Shown here: positions 16,526 through 26,200 of the stretch, one piece after another
Layout of the letters: every line of letters begins with the position of its first letter
Position numbering within the stretch: the stretch's first letter is position 1
DNA from: Stieleria tagensis
GTDB lineage: Bacteria > Planctomycetota > Planctomycetia > Pirellulales > Pirellulaceae
NCBI RefSeq assembly: GCF_024129865.1
Contig: NZ_JAMYFE010000033.1
Location: 1-64,000 of the forward strand
Direction: 5' to 3'
DNA: 64,000 bases
Notes under the pieces: model-generated
Told to the model about the DNA's origin: nothing
Databases searched by the model: none
The model's input: the letters and a program-made list of their open reading frames with translations, nothing else
Translations under genes and position numbers: made by a program

Positions 16526-17779
16526 TCAGTGTTGACCAGCGACCGCTGCCAGTTCATCGAGCACCTCACGACGCAGCCGGGAAATGTCGTTGCAGTCATC
16601 GACGTCGTCTGGTTTTAGATAGAGTTTTTCGTCCCCCAGCGACTGCTCCGGCGCGTCGTCAACATAGAACCAGGTGGCTGTGGTCACGGCAGCACGGGCT
16701 CTGTCGGATTCCGTTTGAATCATCGGCGCGAACGGTTCATCATTGTGGCACCATTGCTCGGGCGTGACCAAGGGCCGGCGGTCAGCGATACGAGCTAACA
16801 ATTCGGGCAACTCGTCTGCCGTTTGCAACGTCGGGATTCGTAGCGGCCCGCCGCTGGAAACGATCAGCGGTAGCCGTATGTCTTGGCTGCGCAGCGGGCC
16901 TTGGCGGTGGCCGATCCATCCGTTCTGGCCGAGTGAAAAACCGCTGGAACCCGCCACGACGATCGTGGCCTTTCGTTTTTCTAATGCTTGGCACAGTGAA
17001 TCCAGCATCGTGTCGAGCACGCGGACTTGGGCGGCGTAGCGCTCGGTCCAGGCGAACGGCATGTCGGGGTCGTCTTGGTCCGGGTGTAACCGCAGTGAGG
17101 GAACATCGGTCCGACTGGGCAATCGAAACGGTTCAACCGGTTCCGTCTGGGATTCGGATCCGTCGTCTTGGTCGCTGGCGTGTTCAATCGGTTCCAGCGG
17201 ACCCTCGTCGTCGATTTCCTCCAACGGTGCGTCCCAGATGTCACGCAGGGCAGCGCTGTGCAGCCATAGCAGACTGGTTTGTGAATCGATTTCGTTGATT
17301 GCTGCCGTAAAGGACTGTGCCAGCGTCGTCTGCTCGATCGATTCGGCAGGTGTTTCCAGCCGGTTCGGGCGCAGGTGAATCACGGACTGAAAATTTTGGG
17401 ATTGCTCGGGGACCGTCAGTGTTTGGTCGTCGGTCAGAAAATAACTGCGACCGCGACGGTTGGCTTGGTCGATCACCGCAGCGGACTGACACAACCAAGA
17501 CGTGATCAATCCCCGCGGGCGATCGATCGGTGACGTCCAGCGATCCCAGACCAGTCCGTCGGCGGCCAAGGCATCGATCGCCGGTGTCTGATTCCAAGAA
17601 CAGCCGTAACATCCCAGCGGTGACGTCGCCAATCCCTCCAGTGAGACGACAACAGTGATCGGCGGTCGAAGGGGCAGTTTTGGCACGGGCGACAATGCGA
17701 AACGAGGAAGCTGGGCAACAGGGTAACGGTAGCGGCTGGCAGCCAGCAAATCCAGGGTCCGATGCAACGGCACCCACAC
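16526..17779 (-). CDS. Sulfatase-fold protein without catalytic residues
   Basis: About 417 residues. The N-terminal core ITVVVSLEGLATSPLGCYG then TPAIDALAADGLVWDRW parallels the sulfatase/alkaline phosphatase start (metal Asp pair, lGcYG, TPniD.LA..G..F). VVAGSSGFSLGQNGWIGHRQ parallels the late SDHGe.lGehg..gH motif. The key residues differ. The formylglycine motif CxPxR is replaced around TSPIDRPRG, with no Cys or Ser in place; the DHG metal ligands read SSG; and the first Asp reads Glu. It therefore looks like a pseudoenzyme or one with another activity. There is no signal peptide, unlike secreted sulfatases. The start is GTG at 17779 or the in-frame GTG at 17773, which has GGAG at better spacing. 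It is followed at once by a methyltransferase gene. Confidence 0.7.
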   Translation of the reverse strand: MWVPLHRTLDLLAASRYRYPVAQLPRFALSPVPKLPLRPPITVVVSLEGLATSPLGCYGCSWNQTPAIDALAADGLVWDRWTSPIDRPRGLITSWLCQSAAVIDQANRRGRSYFLTDDQTLTVPEQSQNFQSVIHLRPNRLETPAESIEQTTLAQSFTAAINEIDSQTSLLWLHSAALRDIWDAPLEEIDDEGPLEPIEHASDQDDGSESQTEPVEPFRLPSRTDVPSLRLHPDQDDPDMPFAWTERYAAQVRVLDTMLDSLCQALEKRKATIVVAGSSGFSLGQNGWIGHRQGPLRSQDIRLPLIVSSGGPLRIPTLQTADELPELLARIADRRPLVTPEQWCHNDEPFAPMIQTESDRARAAVTTATWFYVDDAPEQSLGDEKLYLKPDDVDDCNDISRLRREVLDELAAVAGQH

Positions 17780-17939
17780 TCCGAATAATCGTTAGACACT
17801 TTGCGATTGGTACGGGGCAGGGCGGTGTGCCGATTGATGGGGGGAGGCGTGCCTGAGTGCCTGGGTGGGTGACGTAGCGTTTAGCCAGCGGGGGTGTCTC
17901 TCTTTCCACACACAGTCTCTTGCCACCGATGGTTGCCCG

Positions 17940-18824
17940 ATGATCCCGACTACGCCACTGACTGATTCGTTTGGTCCTGTCGATCCGGTCGTTTTAGTGC
18001 CGCCACAGAAAGCGGCCGGCGAACAAGCCGCGGCGGCGGTGCTGCCGGCATTGCCGCGGCGTCGGGTCTGGCAGGTGCCGTTTGACTGTGTGACTGCAGC
18101 GCAGGCGGTCGACCGGATCGAAGCGTTGGTCCGCCGTGGCACGCCCAGTTATGTGATCACCGCGAATTTGAATTACGTGATGCTGCATCATCAGCAGGAC
18201 GATTTGCGGGAAATCACCGAATCAGCCGATTTGATTTTGGCTGACGGGCAACCGATCGTCTGGCGCAGCAAATTCGGTCAGCTCAAATTGCCGCAGCGTG
18301 TTGCCGGCAGTGAAATGATCTATGACTTGGCCGCTCGGGCCTCACGCAATGGTTGGGGCATCTATTTTTTAGGCGGGCAACCCGGCGTCGCGCAGCGCTG
18401 CGCGGTGCAATTGAAAAAGGAATACCCAGGGATGCGGATCGCTGGCATCGAGTCGCCGCCATTTCGCGAGTTAACGCCGCAGGAACAGCTTGACCAAGAT
18501 CGACGGATACAAAATTCCGGTGCGGCCCTGCTGTTGGTCGCGTTTGGCCAACCCAAGGGCGAACGCTGGATCCATCAACACTACAAGCGTCTGAGAGTCC
18601 CGGTCAGTATCCAACTGGGCGCGTCGTTTGATTTTGTGGCCGGCAACGCAACCCGGGCACCCGCGTGGTTGGGGCGACTGGGATGTGAATGGGCCTATCG
18701 AATGTGCAGCGATCCCAAGCGACTGGTCCCCCGATATTGGTCCAACGCAAAATTCCTTAGCCGAGCGTTAGTCAACGACTGGATTCAACAGGTCCGCGAT
18801 CTTAAAGGGTGTCAAACACCTTAG
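17940..18824 (+). CDS. WecG/TagA/CpsF-family glycosyltransferase
   Basis: Glycosyltransferase of the GT26 type, which commonly adds ManNAcA or ManNAc to a lipid-linked primer at the inner membrane. Motifs seen are VITANLNYVMLHHQQDD, a donor-site ADLILADGQPIVWRSK, GSEMIYDLAARASRNGWGIYFLGGQPG, LLLVAFGQPKGERWI and the C-terminal LGASFDFVAGNATRAPAWL. The length from ATG 17940 is 294 residues, of which the first 40 are a variable Pro/Ala-rich leader. A GTG at 17865 would add 25 residues. It is divergent from the sulfatase-like gene across about 160 bases, which should hold both promoters, though I see no clear consensus. It is separate from the leftward glycan operon but functionally compatible with it. 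Confidence 0.9.
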   Translation: MIPTTPLTDSFGPVDPVVLVPPQKAAGEQAAAAVLPALPRRRVWQVPFDCVTAAQAVDRIEALVRRGTPSYVITANLNYVMLHHQQDDLREITESADLILADGQPIVWRSKFGQLKLPQRVAGSEMIYDLAARASRNGWGIYFLGGQPGVAQRCAVQLKKEYPGMRIAGIESPPFRELTPQEQLDQDRRIQNSGAALLLVAFGQPKGERWIHQHYKRLRVPVSIQLGASFDFVAGNATRAPAWLGRLGCEWAYRMCSDPKRLVPRYWSNAKFLSRALVNDWIQQVRDLKGCQTP

Positions 18825-18855
18825 CTCATGACCATTTCCATTGCTTTCTTAATCC

Positions 18856-19686
18856 CTATGAGGGTATTGCGAGCAGGGGGCACGGCGCGTGGCGAAGGAC
18901 CTTGTCGGTGGTTGTACCGCGAAGGACATCTAAAAAGCCGTGAACGCCCTCGGTGACCATCACGATCACGTTGCACTTGTTCTCGGCGGCGAACGCCGTG
19001 ATTTCGGTAGCCGGATCACCTGATGGGATAACGACTTGCTCGACTTGCCAAGGGCCATCGGGAACGGCAACCGATGGCATCGTGCTCGAACCGACATGCA
19101 GTAACGTCAGTTTTGCATCTTCCGTTCCGTATGCTTGGAGAGCACGCATTGCGCGATCGATCGCTTCGTCCGGTCGAGGTTGATGATCAACCGGAACCAG
19201 GATGCGTCTCATCGTGACTTCACCCGTCTCGAGCGAAACACAACCATGACTGTTCGTGGGAACAAATAGAGTTGGTACATGGGCCTTGTGGGCAATCTTT
19301 TCAGCCGTCGAAGGATGGATCCACGCTGAAATGCCGTCGCGTCCATGTGTTGAAAGTACCAGGAAATCGATCGGGCGCTGGTCGAGATAGTCAACGATCG
19401 AACTCACCACATCTTTTTGTTCGGCAATCACTTTTTCGACGCCCACCCCGATCTTGTCCTGGATCTCTCGGCGCGCCGTTCCAGGTTCGATCAGTTTCCA
19501 ACGCTCAAGTGTTTTTCGAACCGCCGGAAAACGGTCCCAATCCTCGTAGCTGTCTTCACCGACGTGAAGCAAAGAGAGGTTGGCTTTGTTTGTCGTGGCC
19601 AGACGAAGTGCATGCGCGAAAGCAAGCTGCGAACTGGCTGAAAAATCCGTGGGATGGAGAATGAATCGTGCGGGTGTCGTGGACAT
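18856..19686 (-). CDS. Universal stress protein with two UspA domains
   Basis: Two UspA domains in tandem, 276 residues. The first starts RFILHPTDFSASSQLAFAHA and ends with the nucleotide-loop type segment LSTHGRDGISAWIHPSTAEKI. The second starts RRILVPVDHQPRPDEAIDRA and ends VTEGVHGFLDVLRGTTTDKV. Both keep a G-x2-G loop followed by Ser/Thr, so ATP binding is plausible. It is a cytoplasmic stress-response protein. It converges with the WecG-type gene, about 30 bases apart. Upstream lie 234 bases with no gene, which probably hold its promoter. Confidence 0.92.
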   Translation of the reverse strand: MSTTPARFILHPTDFSASSQLAFAHALRLATTNKANLSLLHVGEDSYEDWDRFPAVRKTLERWKLIEPGTARREIQDKIGVGVEKVIAEQKDVVSSIVDYLDQRPIDFLVLSTHGRDGISAWIHPSTAEKIAHKAHVPTLFVPTNSHGCVSLETGEVTMRRILVPVDHQPRPDEAIDRAMRALQAYGTEDAKLTLLHVGSSTMPSVAVPDGPWQVEQVVIPSGDPATEITAFAAENKCNVIVMVTEGVHGFLDVLRGTTTDKVLRHAPCPLLAIPS

Positions 19687-19920
19687 CGTTGCAAATAAAC
19701 TCGTGGGTGTGTTACTCGACGTGTCGAAAGATAAGGCGATGACTCAGGATCCGTGCAAGGCAGCAGTGTTGGCAAGATTCGGTGTCATTGCAACAAAAGA
19801 TCTGCACAAGTTCTGCAGAAAGTCTGAACGAGAAAACATGTTGCGCACGTTAAAGGGTCTGCCAGAGCAGTTTGGGACGACGTGCACCGACAGAGAGGAA
19901 AGAGGCAAACCGCTTTGTTC

Positions 19921-20130
19921 TCAGGTGAAGCCCAGTGCCCATAGGGCACCGATGAGTATCAAGATCAATCCACTCGCTTGGTAGAAGTGATGCACCGCAT
20001 GGCCCTCTCCCCACAACAATCTTGAGCGTGCGACCATCAGCCGATAGATGCTGAAGTTGCTTTTCAGTGTTCCGCAAACCAGCATGAATAGGCCCGCCGA
20101 AGCCATCAGGAGTCCCCAGAGTACGTGCAT
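19921..20130 (-). CDS. Small two-helix membrane protein, 69 aa
   Basis: With the ATG at 20130 (GGAG eight bases upstream) the product is 69 residues. It has two hydrophobic helices: MHVLWGLLMASAGLFMLVCG at the start and ASGLILILIGALWALGF at the end. They are separated by a basic, histidine-containing loop (RLMVARSRLLWGEGHAVHH). I recognise no family. A longer frame to 20178 would run into the terminator hairpin of the giant gene, which favours the shorter start. It lies on the same strand as the stress protein gene, 234 bases upstream of it. Confidence 0.55.
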   Translation of the reverse strand: MHVLWGLLMASAGLFMLVCGTLKSNFSIYRLMVARSRLLWGEGHAVHHFYQASGLILILIGALWALGFT

Positions 20131-20164
20131 TGTGATGGCTCCGCAACGGTGTCCGACACCCTCA

Positions 20165-20213
20165 ATAGAAAAAGGCAAAGCCCGGTTGCCAATCAGATGA
20201 CTACCGGGCTTTG
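20165..20213 (-). terminator. Rho-independent terminator of the first giant gene
   Basis: Perfect 11-bp inverted repeat CAAAGCCCGGT (20176-20186) / ACCGGGCTTTG (20203-20213) with a 16-base loop. Read on the minus strand it begins about 30 bases after the giant gene's stop codon and is followed by GCCTTTTTCT, a good T-tract. This fits an intrinsic terminator for the 22-kb gene. Confidence 0.8.
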
Positions 20214-20243
20214 TGAAAAATCATTGCTCGATTGCCGAGGCGT

Positions 20244-23200
20244 TTAGATCAGATCGCCGAAGGCGGCATCGAGGGCGTCCAGACGCTCTTCACGATCCGA
20301 TTCCCCGTCATCGTCACGATTGGCGATCAGGTCGATAAAGTCGCTGCTGGGCTGATCAGTTGGATCGGCGAAGCTGTTGATCGGTTGAGGAGCTTCGCCC
20401 AATAGAGCGATGTCCGACACCGACGATTGTTCCGCCTCGGGTTCGATCAACGATACCGTCAGATAGTCCGACGTGATCTGTTCGCCTTGGCCACTGCCGG
20501 CTTGCCGGCGTGCCAATTCGTTGATCACTTCCAACGCATCGATCGGCGTGATCGATTGGTCACCGTTGACGTCGTAGTACGGCGGTCCGGCGTCCTGATC
20601 GGTCACCGGAATGCTGCCGGTCGTCGACGTTCCGAGTCGGTTGATCACCAGCAGTGCATCGATCGGCGAGACGTTTCCGTCATCGTTGACGTCGGCGTTC
20701 AAGTTCGGGTTCTGAAGCCGGCTGCCGGTGACTTGGATTTGTACCGTTCCAGGGCTACTGACTCGGCCTTCGGAATCTGCGATCGTGTACTGGAACGAAT
20801 CCGTTCCCAGGAATCCGTCGTTGGGAATGTAACGGACGGTGCCATCACCGAGTGGCACGGCAACGCCGCTGGTCGGTGCGGAAACGATTTGGATCGATGA
20901 CAGATCCAGTCCACCGTCAGGTGCACCGGGCACTGCATCGGGGTCTTCGTCATTCGCCACGACATTGACGTCGATGGATTCGTTGAAGAACGTTCCGGCT
21001 TGATCATTGCGAGCAATGGGTGCGGCGTTGGCAGAGATCGTTACCAAGGTTTCGGCACTGTATTCGCCTTGGTCGTCGGCCACTCGATAGCGGAACACGT
21101 CTTCCAGAGCAAAGCTTTGGAACGAGGTGAACGTGATCACACCGTTGTTGTCGATCGCCAGTGACCCGAACGCCGGTTGCAAAGTGATTTGAATCGATGT
21201 GGGATCAATCGTGCCGTCGACGTCATAGTCATTGGCTAGCACTTCGATGACCGTGGGGCCGTTGGGGTTCAAAGTCGGGTTGTCGACGACGGTGAAGGGG
21301 GCATCGTTGATACCGTCCACGGTCACAGCGACCGAAACGATATTGCTTTGCAAGCCTTGCGAGTCAACGACACGGTAGGTGAACGAGTCGATTGCTTGTT
21401 CGCCCGGTGCCAGGGATTGCAATGTATTCGAGGTGGATGGGTCGTAGGTGATTTGACCCGTCGTATTGTCGAACTGAACCCGAGCACCGCTGAGCGAGAA
21501 GCTGGAACTGGACATCACGATCGTGAGCGTGTCGTCCGGATTGTTGATGTCCGGATCGATGTCATTGGCCAACAATTCTGCACTGGAGATCGACAACAAA
21601 GTGTCTTCGTCGGTCGCCACGCTGTCGGCGACGGCTGTCGGCTGATCATTCACGGCGGTGATGGTCAGTCGCAGCGGAATCGCTGTGCTGGAGGCATCGC
21701 CCGAATCGATGGCGACGACCGACAGGTCGACGGTGCCGTTGGCATTGCTGGCGGGGACAAACCGCAGGATGCCATCGTCACTGATTTCCGGAAGCGTTTG
21801 GAACAGAGCCAACGCATCGGTTGGCGTGGTGACTTCGAAACGGACCGATTGGCTGGCTTCGTCGGCCGGGCCGGGGCTGATCCCGCTGGCCCAAACCTGA
21901 GAATACGGGCCACTGTCCTCGTCGATCACGATTGGACCGCCGGGGGTGAAGGTCGGCGGATCGTTGATCGCGTTGACTCGCACCGAGAACGTTCGCAGCG
22001 TGCTAGACGCTTGAGGCGTGCCATCGGTGGGCACGTCAAACAGCTGGGCGGTGAAGGTCGCCACGCCATTGGCATTGACGGCGGTTTGGAAATCCAACGA
22101 GGCGCTGTCGGTGGTCGTATCGATCACCGCAACCGGATCGGAGGTGAACAGTCCTGTGTCGCCGCCAATTTGAATGATTTCAAAGTACGTGGTCTGGCTG
22201 TTGATTTCATCAATGGCCGTTGGCGGTCCGGGCAACACGTTGGTCGCCCAGTTGTCGATCGAGACCACGCCGGCGTCTTCGCTGACCGTCACGTTGGACG
22301 GGCCGCTGAACTGTGGCGGGTTGTTGATCGGATCGACGTTGATCGACACCGTGTGCGATGCGATGCGTGGATCCGGTCGTTCGACTCCGCCGGTGCCGAC
22401 GTCGACACTGATGCCGTCATCGGTGACCGTGTAGATGAACGAATCGGTGCCCACGAAATTGGCTCGCGGTGTGTATTGCAGTCCGACCACCACTCCGTTT
22501 TGCACGATTTCTGTGATCGTTCCGCCGAACGCCGATTGAACCGGCGTCGGGGCTTTCAGTGAGACCGACTGGTTGCCACCGGGAGTCAGATCCTGGCTCT
22601 CGTTGTCCGGTCCGACGGCGAATACATCCAACAGTCCTGGCGATCCGCTGGTGCCGACCGTCGGGATGTCCAAACTCGTGTCCTCGTCGATCGTGAATTC
22701 CAATGGATCCACATCGGTGCGAACGACCGGTGGATCATTCACCGGTAGGACGTCGATGGTGATCGTCACCGGATCCGACGAGATCAAGTCGCCACGGGTT
22801 TCGTTGCCTGGGCCATCATCGGTCAACACGACTTCGAAATCAAAGCTGCCGAACACGTCGGGTGCCGGGCGGTATTTGAGTGTCCCGTCGGGTGTGATCG
22901 TGGGGAATTCAGTGAAGAAGTCGCTTGCCTGTGATTGCGGGAAACCCAGTGAGGTCACACTGAAGCGAACCGTTTGACCGTTGAGCACATCGACTTCGTC
23001 AAACGCCGTGTTGGGCGGAGCCGCTTCGATGCCAAAGGCAAAGTTGTCGATGGTGGTCGTGTTGCTGTCTTCGAGTGTTTCCAACGATTCGAACGGTCCG
23101 TTGGGGTCGTTCGGATCGGCCGGTCCCAGATTGACGTTGAACTGCGGTTTGTCGTTGACCGGGTTCAAGACGAATTGGACGACGTTGGTCGAGGTCAATG

Positions 23201-26200
23201 GATCGGGATCCAGTTGGCCGTTGACATAGGTCGTGCCGTCATCGATCACGGTGTAGGTGAATGAGTCCACGCCACCGATCTGGTTGTTGTAGTTTTCCGG
23301 CGGATCGTAATAGACGCCGGGGTTGCCCAAACTATCGGTGCCCAGTGTCAGTGAACCACCCAGGTCGGAACGCGCGGGAATTTGGTCCAGCGAAAGTGTT
23401 TGGTTGCCACCTTCGATCTGGATGCTCGCTTCGTTTGACGGACCGACCAGGAAGACGTCCAACAGTCCGACTCGGTTGTAACCGATGATCGAAGGGTCGC
23501 GACGCAGCGGGATGAAGTACTGGCGGGCGGGCTGGCCGACGGGCTGCGTGTTGTCTTCACGCAGCGTGTAGGTGATCGTCGCGTCGGTGATCTCGCCGGT
23601 GTTTGCATCGACCTCGCGAGCGACTTGATAGGCGTCGTCGGCGGTGTTGATTGCTCCGGTGCCTGCGATGCTGGGGTTGAAACGCGGTGCATCGTTGACC
23701 GGGCGGACGTTGACCGTCACCGTGACATCGGTCGACTGAGGGTTCGTCGGGTGATCATCGGTGAACGTGAACACATAGATCACTTCGCCCACGGCGTCGG
23801 CCTTGGGAAACACCGTCAATCCGCCGGTGTCAGTGACAACGGGCAATTGTTCCATGATTCCGCGGGTGTCGGTTGCCCGAATGTTGGTGACGGTCGGGCG
23901 ACCTTGCGTCAGCAATTCATCTTCGGCGGTCACCGGTCCCGGCAACACGGTTGTGAAGACATCGTCGATCGTTGCTTGAGCCGTTGTCGGGTCTTCGGGG
24001 ACGTCGACTTGGGCCAAGTTTTCGATATAGGGTTTGTCGTTGGCCGGTTTGACGCTGATCGTCACCGTGGCTTCGCGAACGCTTTGTTCTTCACCCAGGA
24101 TGCGAACCAAGTTGGCGACCGGCAGCGTCGTCCGCCCGTTGTCGGAAATCGTATAGGTGAACAGGTCGACCGGGACAAACGGAGGCAGTTCGTTGTAGTC
24201 GATCGGCGGTGCGTAACTACCGCTGGCGAAGACGCCATTGGTGTAGTTGAACGTCAGCAATCCACCGTTGGCAGTGTCGAGCGTTTGTGATCCGGTGAAC
24301 CCGGCCGCCACACTGACGGTGCCTTCGCTGGTGGAGAACGAAACCACTCGCAACGATTGCTCACTTTCGTTGTACGGTGCCGGTAAGTCTTTGTCGAAAT
24401 CGCCGGGAACCGCGGGCAGTTCGCGAACCACCGCATCCACACTGTTGGACAGTCGCAGCGAGTCGCCGTCAGCGGTGACCGCATAGCCATCGGTTCGCAG
24501 AGTGGTTTCCAGATTCGTGACCAAATCCGCAGCGCTGTCACCGACCGCAAAGGTCACGACGTAGGTCGTGTCGACTGCGGGTGTGCCAGTGGTATTGAAT
24601 TCGACAATGACCGGTGCACCGTCGATGGTCAATGTGATCGTTTCGCCATCGATCAGTTGGTCGCCCGCGGGCAGGTCGATTTCGGTTGGAGTCGCATTGA
24701 TCGACGTCATCGGAGCGATCGAGGCGGCCGAGGCAATCGACGTCAGTGACACGGTGCCATCGCCATTGGCGGTCGCACCAAGTTCTTGCAATCGCATTTG
24801 CGCTGCCAGTGTGGCAGCGATATCAGCCGCCGCATCACCGGCAGCGTATTGAACCACCACGTCGGTGCCCGCTGCGGCTGTGCCGGTGGTGTTGAATTCG
24901 ACGGTCAGGACTCCGCCGACGCCATCGGCCAGGGTGATCGTTTCACCATCGATCAATCCGCTGGCATCAGGCAAACTGATGCGGTCAGCCGAAGCCGTGA
25001 TGTTCGAGTTCGCATCATTGATTCCGGTGACCGAGGTGCTGTTGAACAGCAATCCGGCAAACCCGGCAGCCGCTGCGGGATCATCGTAGACCCCGATCCC
25101 GGCGCCAATCAACGCGGCTTTGATCGCCGCACTGATCGTAGCAGCGTCGTCGGCCGGATCAAACGTCACCAACAGGCCAGCGCCGGTCATCGAGACACCG
25201 CTGGTGCTCAATTCGAGCGTGGTGGTCTGGCCGCCGGCGTCGATCATTTGGATGGTTTCGCCACCGACGATCAAGGCTCCTTCAGGGATCGAAATTCCAG
25301 TTGCGGATGCCGTGGTTGCGGCGGTGTAAGAGGCGGTTGCGACAGCGGTGACAACGGGCATGCTGACCGTTTCGGCCGTCACGATTCCGCCCAGGCCGGC
25401 AGCAGTCAATTGCTGTGCCAGGTTGGTTGCGATATCGGCCGCCAAGTCGGTCGTGGCGTATGTCACCAAAACGTCGGTGCCGATCGATGCCGTCGCATCG
25501 GTGCTGAATTCGACCACGCTGCGGTTTCCGAGCGAGTCGGTGATGATCACCGTTTCGCCGTTTACCATCGCGGTGCCGTCAACAACGGTGATCGAATTGG
25601 CGGTCGTCACGAGTGGTGAATTGCTGACCACACCAGAACCCAGGATCAGATCGCTGGAGGTGAATGACAGCACAGCCGGCGCGCCCGGTTCAGCGGCTTC
25701 GTTGACACTCAGTGAACGGTCGTAGGCGACCGGAGCATCGTTGACCGGTTCGACAAAGATCGTGCTGGTGACAGTTGCACGACGGAAGTTGTCGGTGCGT
25801 GTGCCATCGATTGCTTCGTCTTGGCCTTGGTCTTCGACTTCGTAGACGAATTCGACTTGCCCATAGATGTCGTCGGCAGGTGTGAACAGCACGTCGCCGG
25901 TGGTTGCATCGATTTCGACGGTGCCGAATGCGGGGTCCATCGAAACCGCGGTGATTCGCAGATCGCCGTCGTTGCCATTGATGCCCTGCGTTTCATCCTG
26001 TGCGGCCGGTGCTCCTGGCAAGTCGTTGGACAACAGGAAATCGGCGGGCACCACCAACGGTTCGTCTTCGGTTGGCGTCGGGACCGGCAGGTTTTGGTTG
26101 ATGAAGTAATTGCGGTAGCGATCATCAGTGATCGACAGCAATTCTGGCATCGGTGTCGGTTGGCTGTTCTGCGGTGTGACCCGAATGTTGACGTTGGCTG

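Noticed and set aside
18803-18822. Hairpin AAGGGTGT/ACACCTT at the end of the WecG-type gene
   Set aside because: Imperfect short stem with a bulge, inside the coding end, and not followed by a T-tract; too weak to call a terminator.
21348-22562. 404-codon plus-strand frame opposite the cadherin-like region
   Set aside because: Shadow of the minus-strand cadherin repeats. It has a repetitive DR/GR composition and no ribosome binding site.
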